From: an uncultured Ruminococcus sp.
GTDB lineage: Bacteria > Bacillota > Clostridia > Oscillospirales > Acutalibacteraceae
NCBI GenBank assembly: GCA_902785365.1
Contig: CACZYC010000002.1
Location: 69,011-133,010 of the forward strand
DNA length: 64,000 nt
Reading direction: 5' to 3'
Within the stretch, counting starts at the first letter, position 1. Every line of letters begins with the position of its first letter. Below, piece by piece: positions 8,671-17,255 of the stretch. The translations under genes and the position numbers were made by a program. The notes below the pieces were generated by a model that made no database searches, had not been told where the DNA came from, and saw only the letters and a program-made list of their open reading frames with translations.

Positions 8671-9591
8671 TTATTCTTTATTAGATTTTTCGTCGTCCCA
8701 AAGAGCTTTGAGAGATGAGACATATCCCGCCATATTCTGAATTTCAGATGGGATGATAATTTTAGTTGCCTGTCCGTCCGCCGCTTTGGCAAAAGCCTCA
8801 AGACTTCTGAGCGCTACAACGGGGTCAGACGGGGCTGCTTCGTTAAGCATTTTGATAGCGTCGGCATTAGCTTTTTGTACAGTCAAAATAGCCTCGGCTT
8901 CACCAGCCGCCTCTCGGATTTTCTGTTCTCTGACAGCGTCTGCCTTAAGGATAGCGGATTCTTTCATACCTTCGGCTACGAGCACCTGTGAGCGCTTTTC
9001 ACCCTCGGCGTCGAGAATACGCGCGCGTCTTTCACGCTCGGCTTTCATCTGCTTTTCCATAGCGTCCTGAATCTCTCGCGGAGGAAGAATGTTCTTGAGT
9101 TCCACGCGAATCACCTTGATACCCCACGCGTCGGTGGCTTCGTCCAGGATGATTCGGATTTTATCGTTAATAGTGTCTCTTGATGTTAGTGTGGAATCAA
9201 GCTCCAAATCACCTATAATATTACGCAGAGTGGTAGCTGTAAGGTTCTCGATAGCGGAAAGCGGACGCTCTACACCGTAGGTATAGAGTTTGGGATCGGT
9301 AATCTCAAAATAAACTACCGTGTCTATCTGCATTGTGACGTTATCGCGTGTAATAACAGGCTGAGGCGGAAAGTCAACAACCTGCTCTTTGAGTGAAACC
9401 TTCTTTGAAATGCGGTCCATAATCGGAACTTTGATGTGAAGTCCAGTGTCCCAGGTCTTATGATACGCGCCCAGTCTTTCAATTACATAGGCGTGAGCCT
9501 GAGGAACAATTTTGATGTTCCTGATTATTACCAAAAGAATTATAAATACAATAATAGCAATAATCAAATATCCAAAACTAAATCCTGCCAT
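8671..9591 (-). CDS. SPFH/Band 7 (stomatin-like, QmcA-type) membrane protein
   Basis: 306 residues. One N-terminal membrane segment (about 5-25) is followed by a Band 7 domain (IVPQAHAYVIERLGAYHKTWDTGLH, the VSLKEQVVDFPPQPVITRDNVTM stretch) and a long helical region rich in Glu, Ala and Arg (about 180-250), then a conserved C-terminal tail. Proteins of this family oligomerise on the membrane, are linked to membrane microdomain organisation and typically pair with an NfeD protein, which is the next gene upstream (14-base gap). Confidence 0.9.
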   Translation of the reverse strand: MAGFSFGYLIIAIIVFIILLVIIRNIKIVPQAHAYVIERLGAYHKTWDTGLHIKVPIMDRISKKVSLKEQVVDFPPQPVITRDNVTMQIDTVVYFEITDPKLYTYGVERPLSAIENLTATTLRNIIGDLELDSTLTSRDTINDKIRIILDEATDAWGIKVIRVELKNILPPREIQDAMEKQMKAERERRARILDAEGEKRSQVLVAEGMKESAILKADAVREQKIREAAGEAEAILTVQKANADAIKMLNEAAPSDPVVALRSLEAFAKAADGQATKIIIPSEIQNMAGYVSSLKALWDDEKSNKE

Positions 9592-9605
9592 AGTGTTATT
9601 CCCCC

Positions 9606-10040
9606 TTATAAAATCTCAACGACGAGCTTAACGCCCTCTATTGAAACTATCTTTACGCTTGCGCCTGACTTGATTTCACAGCCGTCAGAGCTTTTCGCGC
9701 TCCAGATTTTGCCGTCAACATTGACCTGTCCCTCGCCTGTCTGATTAACTATATCCATAGTGACAATGGCGACCCGACCGACAAGGCGGTCGGAATTGGT
9801 GGGCTCTTTCTTATTTTTTAAAAACTTTTTGACAAGAGGTCTTGTCGCGAGCAAAGCAATCAAAGACACAAGTACAAATACAAGCGTCTGAATCAACAAA
9901 TCATCTGTAAATATGCAAGTGATTGCCGCCGCTATACCGCCCAGCACGAACCAGATTGACACAAGCTGGGTAGTAAGGATTTCGCAAACCAGCATAAATA
10001 CGGCAAAAATAATCCATACAAATACAATATAGTTTTCCAT
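9606..10040 (-). CDS. NfeD-family membrane protein
   Basis: 144 residues. Several hydrophobic segments in the first 75 residues (WIIFAVFMLVCEI, VSIWFVLGGIAAAITCIF, LIQTLVFVLVSLIALLA) precede a C-terminal OB-fold domain (LVGRVAIVTMDIVNQTGEGQ, VDGKIWSAKS), the short NfeD1b layout. First gene of a two-gene operon with the SPFH protein. GGGAGGTAA precedes the ATG. Confidence 0.88.
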   Translation of the reverse strand: MENYIVFVWIIFAVFMLVCEILTTQLVSIWFVLGGIAAAITCIFTDDLLIQTLVFVLVSLIALLATRPLVKKFLKNKKEPTNSDRLVGRVAIVTMDIVNQTGEGQVNVDGKIWSAKSSDGCEIKSGASVKIVSIEGVKLVVEIL

Positions 10041-10051
10041 ATTTACCTCCC

Positions 10052-10070
10052 AATTATCCCGTGGATAATT
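10052..10070. promoter_or_regulatory. Perfect inverted repeat in the nfeD leader
   Basis: AATTATCC (10052-10059) and GGATAATT (10063-10070) form an 8 bp stem with a CGT loop. It lies between the -10 and the ribosome site of the NfeD gene, so it could be an operator or a leader hairpin. Confidence 0.5.
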
Positions 10071-10079
10071 ACAAATAAT

Positions 10080-10108
10080 ATTATAATATTATTTTTTTAC
10101 CAAGTCAA
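10080..10108 (-). promoter_or_regulatory. Promoter of the NfeD/SPFH operon
   Basis: -35 TTGACT (10103-10108), 17-base spacer, -10 TATAAT (10080-10085), a near-consensus sigma-A promoter. Confidence 0.75.
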
Positions 10109-10171
10109 TATATTTTGTACTGTACTTTTCTGAACAATTATGGTAAAATAGCCTTGAAAGGTGGCGGGAAT

Positions 10172-10768
10172 ATGGCTTTTGATACATTTGACGAAGGAAT
10201 CAATTACGGCGGAGTACGTTCAAAAAATGAAATAAGGACCTTAATCTGCTATTTGTTCGCGTCTGTAAACAAACCGATGGATAAAAGTACTATTATCGAA
10301 GCCGTTCAAAATCAGGGGCTCGCCAACTATTTTGAGACAAGCTCGTGCTTTGATGACCTTATAAGTCACAACAATATTGAGCTTGTTGACGAAAAGAACA
10401 AGCTGTATTTCTTAACACCTAACGGCAATATGGTTGCTAATCAGCTTGAGAACACGCTTCCTATATCGGTCAAGGAAAAGGCATACACCTGCGCTATCAC
10501 CCTGCTCAACGAAAAGCGGATTGAAAAAGAGTCCCCCGTCAGTATAGAAAAAACCGACAACGGTTATAATGTAAACTGCAGAATTTCGGGCGGAGATATG
10601 GATTTGGTTTCTATCGACGTATACGCTCCCGATATTAAACAGGCTAAGATAATGAAGAAGAACTTCCACCGTAATCCCGAGCTGGTTTACAAGCTGATTA
10701 TGGGCTCGCTGACGAAGAACAAAAACATCGTAAACGAATGCCTTGAGGAGATCAAAAGCAGCCGTTAA
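10172..10768 (+). CDS. DUF4364 family protein
   Basis: 198 residues from the ATG at 10172, preferred over an upstream start at 10115 because GAAAGGTGG lies about 8 bases ahead. The protein has a winged-helix-like N-terminal part (IRTLICYLFASVNKPMDKSTIIEAV, FDDLISHNNIELVDEKNKLYFLTPNG) and a C-terminal alpha/beta part, as in DUF4364. It is probably a DNA-binding or regulatory protein but no role is known. Its TAA stop overlaps that of the convergent bofA-like gene by three bases. Confidence 0.8.
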   Translation: MAFDTFDEGINYGGVRSKNEIRTLICYLFASVNKPMDKSTIIEAVQNQGLANYFETSSCFDDLISHNNIELVDEKNKLYFLTPNGNMVANQLENTLPISVKEKAYTCAITLLNEKRIEKESPVSIEKTDNGYNVNCRISGGDMDLVSIDVYAPDIKQAKIMKKNFHRNPELVYKLIMGSLTKNKNIVNECLEEIKSSR

Positions 10769-11025
10769 AGAATCAGGTTCAAAGCCAGCAGCGTTGTTAC
10801 ACCCGGGATTCCGCCTACAAGCGAAACCGTAAGGGACAACAGACTTACGGGAATATACACCCCCGTGAACACGCTCGCGGCATCAACAAGAAGCAAAGTA
10901 ATCGCTCCTGAAATTAAAGACAAAAAGGCTCGTCTGACGGGCCTTTTATTTTTTGAGAGCTTTTGGATGATTATAAACGCAATTAAAGAAACAGCGAGAA
11001 TTATAAAGAAAAGTGTAAAAGTCAT
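10765..11025 (-). CDS. bofA: BofA-like pro-sigma-K processing inhibitor
   Basis: 86 residues from the ATG at 11025 (a TTG at 11043 has no ribosome site). Hydrophobic throughout: an N-terminal membrane segment, a basic stretch (KLSKNKRPVRR) and the family C-terminus with GVYIPVSLLSLTVSLVGGIPGVTTLLALN. In Bacillus, BofA holds the SpoIVFB protease inactive in the forespore membrane. Together with spoIIR in this window it points to sporulation capacity. Convergent with DUF4364 with overlapping stop codons. Confidence 0.72.
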   Translation of the reverse strand: MTFTLFFIILAVSLIAFIIIQKLSKNKRPVRRAFLSLISGAITLLLVDAASVFTGVYIPVSLLSLTVSLVGGIPGVTTLLALNLIL

Positions 11026-11046
11026 AGTTTCACATCCAAACAAAAA

Positions 11047-11074
11047 ATAGACCGCAGGACAACCTACGGTCTAT
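11047..11074 (-). terminator. Terminator after secG
   Basis: ATAGACCGCAGG (11047-11058) pairs with CCTACGGTCTAT (11063-11074), with one mismatch-type pair. The minus strand continues with TTTTTTG. Confidence 0.85.
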
Positions 11075-11103
11075 AATTATGATTCTTGACTTTAATTTAG
11101 AAC

Positions 11104-11352
11104 TTATTTGAAGAAGTATGAGAGAACATTAAGTCCTATAACTGCCGCGACAAATACAATCGCGAAAACCTTGGTCCAACGGGCAAGGAACGCGTCAATT
11201 GAACGAGCCTTATTCTTAGAGAAAAATGTGTCAGCGCCGCCTGTAACAACGCCTACGCCCTGCTGATTACCTTCCTGTAAGATGATTACAACGATAATCG
11301 CGACAGCGATGATGATAAGTAAAGCTCCTAAAATAATATGCCAAACGCTCAT
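11104..11352 (-). CDS. secG: Preprotein translocase subunit SecG
   Basis: 82 residues with two membrane segments flanking the conserved cytosolic loop (VIILQEGNQQG, then GVVTGGADTFFSKNKARS). Part of the SecYEG channel. It is monocistronic here, with its own promoter and terminator. Confidence 0.93.
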   Translation of the reverse strand: MSVWHIILGALLIIIAVAIIVVIILQEGNQQGVGVVTGGADTFFSKNKARSIDAFLARWTKVFAIVFVAAVIGLNVLSYFFK

Positions 11353-11407
11353 TTATTAATCTATCCTTTCAACTTTACATAATACGATAAATATCAATAG
11401 CCTAAAT

Positions 11408-11436
11408 ATAATAACATATTAGATTTTATTTTGCAA
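11408..11436 (-). promoter_or_regulatory. Promoter of secG
   Basis: -35 TTGCAA (11431-11436), 17-base spacer, -10 TATTAT (11408-11413), about 55 bases upstream of the ATG, with GAAAGGAT as ribosome site. Confidence 0.65.
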
Positions 11437-11540
11437 GTGTTTTTTGCAATATTTGTCAGAATATCGACATAGCGGGTACAGTATGTGCAATTTAGCCAAA
11501 CAGAAGCGGGAAAATTCGGATTGCACAACTGTATTGTATG

Positions 11541-11568
11541 TTGTAAAACTAAAAAAGTATGATATAAT
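11541..11568 (+). promoter_or_regulatory. Candidate promoter ahead of the secreted-protein pair
   Basis: -35 TTGTAA (11541-11546), 16-base spacer, -10 TATAAT (11563-11568). A transcript starting near 11575 would have a leader of about 230 bases. The 452-base gap 11353-11804 otherwise holds the secG promoter, a weak hairpin (AGCAC 11582-11586 with GTGCT 11622-11626), and an inverted repeat TTATCAT/ATGATAA (11727-11733, 11741-11747) that could be an operator. Confidence 0.5.
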
Positions 11569-11804
11569 AAAAGAAAAAAAGAGCACAAGTTTAGCGTTCA
11601 CAAAAAAGTGTGTGTTTTTTAGTGCTAATTAAACAAATATCCTCCTTTTTATTCTACATTAAAGCTAATAGAAAATATACTGTAATAATGGTAGAATAAA
11701 ATTGACGAAGGTGAACAATGTGAAGTTTATCATAAAATAAATGATAACTGTCACAAAACACAAAAAAAGAAAGTTATATTATTAAAAGGAGGATTTAAGA
11801 AGTT

Positions 11805-13664
11805 ATGAAATTAAAAAAATTATTGTCAATTATTATGGTAGCCGCCATATCGCTGACCGCGCTATGCTATCCACTGTTGACTTCCGCTAAAGTGGATTAC
11901 AGTTATAAGATTGATCCTGCTCTTGCCGAAAAGCTTGAAAAAATGGATGAGAACGATTTTGTTTATGTATCTATTTGGTTAAAAGATTTAGATAAACAAA
12001 CCGTAAAAAAAGAAATACAAAGCGAAGTTAACGATTATTGCCAAAAACGTGGAGATAACACTTTAAAACTTTTTTTAAATGAAGATATTGAAACAAAAAA
12101 AGATTTCAATATGAGTATAGAGCATGTTAATGATTATACTAAAATTGAACGCGGTATAAAATCTAAGTTATATTCATCTTATAATAATACCGCGTTTAAT
12201 AGTATTTTTAGTTCATCAGCTAAAATATCAAATAATCATAAAGAGTATGGTTTGTTGTATATTTCTAAGCTTGCTCCCAATATTGATATTTTAATAAGTA
12301 AATCAAAAATATATGAGATAATAGATAATAAGTATATTACAAATATATATGTTAAAGATAAAGTAATAGATAGTTATAGGGAAAATATGGAATGTACTCA
12401 AACGAGAGAGGTAACAACGCGCGAAAACACATATGATATGTGGTATTTTGAAGAGACGGGTATTAAAAAACTAAGAGATACGTATAGTGCAGATGGAACA
12501 GGTGTGAAAATCGCTGTTATAGAGGGTTATGTGCCCGATAGAAATCTATCTTGCTTTACTAATACAGATTTAACCATAAGAACAGGGGATGAAGATGAAT
12601 TTGTTGCAGGTCAAAACGGTAACGACGATCATATTAACTACGTTTTAAGTGTTATGGCTGCTCAAACAAGCGACTATACTGGAGCAATTCCAAACGCGGA
12701 ATTCTATTCTGCATCGGTTAATATTCCTTACCCAGATACAAATCCCGTCACAGATGAAGATAATGATGGATGGAAATATGCTTTTGAGTGGGCTATTTTG
12801 CAAAATGTTAATGCTATACCAAGTAGTGTGTTTCTTGGTCACGATTCAGTAAACAATTACGGTGAAGCATCAAAATGGTACGAACATATTATGAATGAAC
12901 ATTCGGTGACATTTGTTATGACAAGTCCTAATTCTGGTGGCTTTCCCTCGGGCACAATGTCATATAATACAATTATTGTGGGAAATTCAAATAAAAGCAG
13001 TTTATTACAAACTCCATATTTACAAGGAATTAATGACCCCTATAAACCTGATTTAATGGCTCCGGGAACTAATATTTCAACACCTCTCGGAACGTCATCG
13101 GGAGCATCATTATCTACACCAATAGTAGCCTCTGCGGCGGTTCAATTAATACAAAAGTATCCGTTTTTAGCCGCTTATCCCGTTTTAATAAAAACTTTAT
13201 TATTAAACGGGGCGACATATACAGGTACTGAAAATATTGTAAATAATTCAAGCGATTTCGTTGCTTTAAGGCGTGATGGTGGAGCAGGAGTTTTAAATGT
13301 ATTAAGATCGCGGATTGAATATTTATCTATGCATTGGGTAACAGGATTGCATACCCATACTAATACAAACCCAGTACTTGATACCAATAATTTATTTGTT
13401 AGTGTTGAAAAAAAGCCTGTACATGTAACGATATGCTCATTTGTACCTTCGACAGAGTCGAATTATAATTCAAATATTGGTTATGCAACATTTAGAATAA
13501 CTGTTACCAAAGGAGCTAATACATGGACATCCGTATGTCACACTGATAATAAATGCGCAGTAAGGTTTACACCTACTCAAAATGGATGGTATAGTGTAAT
13601 AATTGAACGTATTGATACTAACAATATTAATACAAAGGTAGCTGCTGTTTATTCAAGCGAATAA
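11805..13664 (+). CDS. Secreted subtilase-like (S8) protein with altered triad
   Basis: 619 residues. Signal peptide about 1-28 (MKLKKLLSII start, cleavage near TSA-K). A prodomain-like region runs to about 210, then an S8 fold: GTGVKIAVIEG (230-241), where the usual catalytic Asp is Glu240; DDHINYVLSVMAA with His276 in the catalytic His position but without the HGTHV consensus; SPNSGG with Asn376 for the oxyanion hole; KPDLMAPG; and GASLSTP with Ser435. A C-terminal beta-rich region follows. The gene is clearly richer in A+T than its neighbours. AGGAGGATTTAAGAAGTT precedes the ATG. Activity with Glu for Asp is uncertain; it may be a slow protease or a pseudo-enzyme. Confidence 0.78.
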   Translation: MKLKKLLSIIMVAAISLTALCYPLLTSAKVDYSYKIDPALAEKLEKMDENDFVYVSIWLKDLDKQTVKKEIQSEVNDYCQKRGDNTLKLFLNEDIETKKDFNMSIEHVNDYTKIERGIKSKLYSSYNNTAFNSIFSSSAKISNNHKEYGLLYISKLAPNIDILISKSKIYEIIDNKYITNIYVKDKVIDSYRENMECTQTREVTTRENTYDMWYFEETGIKKLRDTYSADGTGVKIAVIEGYVPDRNLSCFTNTDLTIRTGDEDEFVAGQNGNDDHINYVLSVMAAQTSDYTGAIPNAEFYSASVNIPYPDTNPVTDEDNDGWKYAFEWAILQNVNAIPSSVFLGHDSVNNYGEASKWYEHIMNEHSVTFVMTSPNSGGFPSGTMSYNTIIVGNSNKSSLLQTPYLQGINDPYKPDLMAPGTNISTPLGTSSGASLSTPIVASAAVQLIQKYPFLAAYPVLIKTLLLNGATYTGTENIVNNSSDFVALRRDGGAGVLNVLRSRIEYLSMHWVTGLHTHTNTNPVLDTNNLFVSVEKKPVHVTICSFVPSTESNYNSNIGYATFRITVTKGANTWTSVCHTDNKCAVRFTPTQNGWYSVIIERIDTNNINTKVAAVYSSE

Positions 13665-13729
13665 ACCTGTCTCAAAACTTAGCTTTTCTGGGTTATATAT
13701 ATAGAATAACAAAAGGAGGTTTGTTTTTT

Positions 13730-14842
13730 ATGAAAAAGCTATTAGCGATATTATTATCACTATTATTTGTTTTAGGAACTTTTGCAGTGGTTAACGCAAC
13801 AGAATATTTTTATGACGGAAGCAAGGATATTCCAGGGTATCTGAACTTTTATATTGATTCAGATATGGTTAAAAGCACGGTTATAACAAAGCTTGACCTT
13901 GTTATTAACTGGAAGCTTCGACCTGACAACGAGGATAGAAGCGGGCTTCTCGACTACACCAGCTTTATTGAGAGCGCGTCGTTTGATAATAAGGACAACT
14001 ATACTAAAGGTGTATTAAAGTTTTCGTTCAGCGATAATGACGGCATAGATCTTTCAGCTTCAAAGACATTTCTTACATTAACATTTAGTAGAAATAAATA
14101 TTTTATTTTTTCTCACGACGATATTGTTGATTATTACGTTGACGGAAATTTTACCGATATTAACGGAAACGATTACTCCAAGAGAAATGTCATTAAAACT
14201 GAATTAGACGCTAAATATGATACAAGAGAAACAGATGCCATGCTTGAAGGACATATGTCTGTTAATAACATCGGAATAACGGAATCAACAGAGTCAATCG
14301 TAACAGAGCCAAGCTCTGAAACTCAGATGACCGAGCCCGCAACAGAGCCAAGTACGCCGACAGAACCGACAGAAGCTTCAACTTCCGCTCCCGTTGCGAA
14401 GATTTCCAAAACCAAAGCAAGCGTAAAGGCGGGCGGAACAGTTGCGCTTAAAGTTACTAACGGAACTGTGAAGTCTTGGAGCACATCTAACAAAAAAGCA
14501 GCTACAGTGAGCAAGGGTAAGATAACGGGCTTAAAGAAAGGCGCTGTTACAATTACTGCAACCCTCACAACAGGTAAAAAACTAACCTGTAAGGTGACTG
14601 TTACAAGCTCACCTAAACTGAGTAAGAGCAGTGTAAGCGTAAAGAAAGGCAAGACGGTATCCGTTAAAATTACAGGTAAAGCGAGTACGGTTAAGAACGT
14701 TTACACCAACACAAAATACGCTAAAGTAACTTCAAAGAACACCGCGACCACCATTAAGGTTAAAGGACTAAAGAAAGGCAAAACGACCTTGAAAGTCAAA
14801 GTCAACGGCGTTGTATTGAAATTGAAAGTTAAGGTTAAATAA
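13730..14842 (+). CDS. Secreted protein with Big_2 (Ig-like) domains
   Basis: 370 residues from the ATG at 13730, 10 bases after AGGAGG (a TTG at 13721 is too close to it). Signal peptide about 1-24 (LLAILLSLLFVLGTFAVVNA), an N-terminal domain of about 150 residues that is possibly cohesin- or adhesin-like, a Thr/Glu/Pro/Ser linker (about 185-215), then two Big_2-type repeats (KISKTKASVKAGGTVALKV..., KLSKSSVSVKKGKTVSVKI...), very Lys-rich. No LPXTG motif. It lies 65 bases after the subtilase-like gene and is probably cotranscribed; it may bind the cell surface or polysaccharide. Confidence 0.72.
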   Translation: MKKLLAILLSLLFVLGTFAVVNATEYFYDGSKDIPGYLNFYIDSDMVKSTVITKLDLVINWKLRPDNEDRSGLLDYTSFIESASFDNKDNYTKGVLKFSFSDNDGIDLSASKTFLTLTFSRNKYFIFSHDDIVDYYVDGNFTDINGNDYSKRNVIKTELDAKYDTRETDAMLEGHMSVNNIGITESTESIVTEPSSETQMTEPATEPSTPTEPTEASTSAPVAKISKTKASVKAGGTVALKVTNGTVKSWSTSNKKAATVSKGKITGLKKGAVTITATLTTGKKLTCKVTVTSSPKLSKSSVSVKKGKTVSVKITGKASTVKNVYTNTKYAKVTSKNTATTIKVKGLKKGKTTLKVKVNGVVLKLKVKVK

Positions 14843-14860
14843 ATTCGCAATGCGTAATTA

Positions 14861-14884
14861 AAGGGAGCTCAAATGAGCTCCCTT
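14861..14884 (+). terminator. Terminator after the Big_2 protein
   Basis: AAGGGAGCTC (14861-14870) and GAGCTCCCTT (14875-14884) with a 4-base loop, followed by GATTATTTTATT. The next stretch, 14900-14942, is a GC-rich intergenic sequence with a short hairpin (CCTTCCC/GGGAAGG). Confidence 0.8.
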
Positions 14885-14947
14885 GATTATTTTATTGTGG
14901 ACCCTCTTCCGCCTCGTTACACTCGGCACCTTCCCCCAAGGGAAGGC

Positions 14948-17182
14948 TTATATTATGCTGAGCTGTTCGCTGGTGTCGTCGGGTGACGGCAAAGCTCCGA
15001 GCGCGGGCAGGCTCTTTGTGCGGTAGCGCGAGGGCTTGCTGAATCTGCCTTCTTCATACTCTTTTATAGAGAACAATCTGTGTCCCTTTTTGAGTCTGAG
15101 CACGGCTACACCCTGAGTATTTCTGGTTGTTTTGAGGTTTAAGAGAGCGGAGTGGAGTAATAACATTCTGCCTGATGAAGCGGAGATTACAAACTCCTTA
15201 TCCTCTTTAGCGAACGCGATATCTGCGATATCGAACTTTTCGCAATAGGCTTTTGTGAGCTTCTTGCGGTTGGTCTTGGTTTCATAAGCGCTGAGCGGAA
15301 CCTTGGCGACCTTACCGTTTTCAAAGCCGAACAGGATTATGCCCTTATAATCCTTCGTGGCAATCATCTTAACGGCAACCTCTCCCTCATCCATCTGAAG
15401 CTTGGCGGGGATATACTCGCCCAGTACACTTGCTTTTGTATCGGCGAACTCGTGAGCCTTAGCCTTGTAGCACTGGGCTTTGTTGGTGAAGAAAAGCAGG
15501 TCGCAGTTATTCGTGAACTCGATAGCCTCAGCGATTTCGTCGCCGTCTTTAAGCTTTTGGTCACCACCCATTCTCAGCGACAGCGGGGTAATCTTCTTGA
15601 AATAGCCTTCCTTGGTAAAGAAGAGGTGAACAGGATAGTCGGGGATTTCCTCTATATCCTCGTCGTCGTCCTCGTCGTTTGAGTAGATAATCTCACACTT
15701 ACGCTCCTGACCGTACTTTTCGGCAACTTCCTTGAGTTCTCTGACGATAATAGTCTTGACACGGGAGCGGCTCTTGAGGATTGCCTCCAGGTCGGCAATC
15801 TCGTTTTCGAGGTCTTCTATGTCCTTGGTGCGCTTGAGAATGTACTCGCGGTTGAGATGGCGGAGTTTGATTTCCGCGACATACTCAGCCTGAATCTCGT
15901 CGATTCCGAAGCCAATCATAAGGTTGGGAACAACCTCGGCTTCCTCGTCTGTTTCGCGTACAATCTTGATAGCCTTGTCAATATCTAGAAGGATTTTTTC
16001 AAGACCTTTAAGCAGATGGAGCTTATCCTTCTTTTTGTTCAAATCATAGAAAGTTCTGCGGCGGACGCACTCAATACGGAACGCGATCCATTCATCGAGA
16101 ATTTCCTTTACTCCGAGCACCATAGGCGTGCCGCCGATGAGCACATTGAAATTGCAGGCATAGGAGTCCTCGAGCGGGGTGAGCTTGTAGAGCTTTTTCA
16201 TTAGCTTGTCGGCGTCAACTCCGCGCTTGAGGTCGATTGTGAGCTTTAAGCCGTCAAGACCTGTTTCGTCGCGGATATCGGAGATTTCCTTGACCTTGCC
16301 GCCTTTTACAAGCTCGATGACCTTGTCTATAATAGACTCGCTGTTTGTGGAGTACGGAATGGCGGTGATATCGATACAATTAGCTTTTTTGTCATAAGAA
16401 TATTTAGCGCGAAGCTTTATACTTCCCCTGCCCGTCTCGTAGACCTTCTTCATTATCTCATCATCATAGACGATAGAAGCACCGCCCGAGAAGTCGGGCG
16501 CGGGCATTGTGGACATAACGTCATGCTCGGGGTCGCGGATTAACGCCGCTGTGGTCTCGCAGACCTCCCTGAGGTTGAATGAGCAGATATTGGAAGCCAT
16601 GCCAACCGCAATACCCGTGTTAGAGTTAATTAGCACGGATGGGAATGTGGCGGGAAGCAGCGTGGGCTCCTGCATAGTATTGTCGTAGTTATCTACAAAG
16701 TCAACTGTATCCTTGTCGATATCTTTGAAGAGCTCTGCGCAAATTTTGTCGAGCTTCGCCTCAGTATATCGGGAAGCCGCCCAAGCCATATCACGACTGT
16801 AGAACTTACCGAAGTTACCTTTGCTGTCCACATAAGGGTGCAAAAGAGCCTCGTAACCGCGGGACATACGCACCATTGTATCATAGATTGCGGCGTCGCC
16901 GTGAGGGTTTAGTTTCATTGTCGCGCCGACTATATTAGCCGACTTTGTTCTGGCGCCGTTTAGCAACCCCATTTTGTACATCATATACAGAAGCTTTCTG
17001 TGGCTGGGCTTGAAGCCGTCAATCTCGGGAATCGCTCGCGAGAGTATAAGGCTCATCGCGTAAGGCATAAAGTTCTCCTGGATTGATGAAACTATATGCT
17101 GTTCGGCAACTTCGCCGGCGCCCTCGATGACACCGTTCACCTGGGGCAAATTCGGCTTTGAGGTTTTCTTTTTTCTAGGCAA
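14948..17182 (-). CDS. parC: DNA topoisomerase IV/gyrase-type subunit A
   Basis: 744 residues from a TTG at 17182, preferred over the GTG at 17191 because AGAAGG abuts the GTG but lies about 8 bases from the TTG, and the resulting MPRKKK matches the start of its partner (MPRKKV). Winged-helix breakage-reunion domain with the catalytic Tyr139 (AASRYTE). The QRDR reads NPHGDAAIYDT: Ala where most enzymes have Ser83, Asp87 kept. A coiled-coil region is present, and the C-terminal domain lacks a clear GyrA box, which favours topo IV. Pairs with parE directly upstream; strand passage and decatenation. Confidence 0.85.
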   Translation of the reverse strand: MPRKKKTSKPNLPQVNGVIEGAGEVAEQHIVSSIQENFMPYAMSLILSRAIPEIDGFKPSHRKLLYMMYKMGLLNGARTKSANIVGATMKLNPHGDAAIYDTMVRMSRGYEALLHPYVDSKGNFGKFYSRDMAWAASRYTEAKLDKICAELFKDIDKDTVDFVDNYDNTMQEPTLLPATFPSVLINSNTGIAVGMASNICSFNLREVCETTAALIRDPEHDVMSTMPAPDFSGGASIVYDDEIMKKVYETGRGSIKLRAKYSYDKKANCIDITAIPYSTNSESIIDKVIELVKGGKVKEISDIRDETGLDGLKLTIDLKRGVDADKLMKKLYKLTPLEDSYACNFNVLIGGTPMVLGVKEILDEWIAFRIECVRRRTFYDLNKKKDKLHLLKGLEKILLDIDKAIKIVRETDEEAEVVPNLMIGFGIDEIQAEYVAEIKLRHLNREYILKRTKDIEDLENEIADLEAILKSRSRVKTIIVRELKEVAEKYGQERKCEIIYSNDEDDDEDIEEIPDYPVHLFFTKEGYFKKITPLSLRMGGDQKLKDGDEIAEAIEFTNNCDLLFFTNKAQCYKAKAHEFADTKASVLGEYIPAKLQMDEGEVAVKMIATKDYKGIILFGFENGKVAKVPLSAYETKTNRKKLTKAYCEKFDIADIAFAKEDKEFVISASSGRMLLLHSALLNLKTTRNTQGVAVLRLKKGHRLFSIKEYEEGRFSKPSRYRTKSLPALGALPSPDDTSEQLSII

Positions 17183-17227
17183 AATAATCACCTTCTAATT
17201 AAAATTCGTATAAAATTAAATTTGGGT

Positions 17228-17242
17228 GCGGGCAGAGCCCGC
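17228..17242. repeat. GC-rich intergenic hairpin
   Basis: GCGGGC-AGA-GCCCGC in the gap between parE and parC. A related GC-rich string (GCGCGGAGCCCGCC) occurs at about 51223-51238 and a looser one (GAGGGCTTCGCCC) near 58884, suggesting a small dispersed family. Confidence 0.4.
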
Positions 17243-17255
17243 CAATAAAAGCCAT

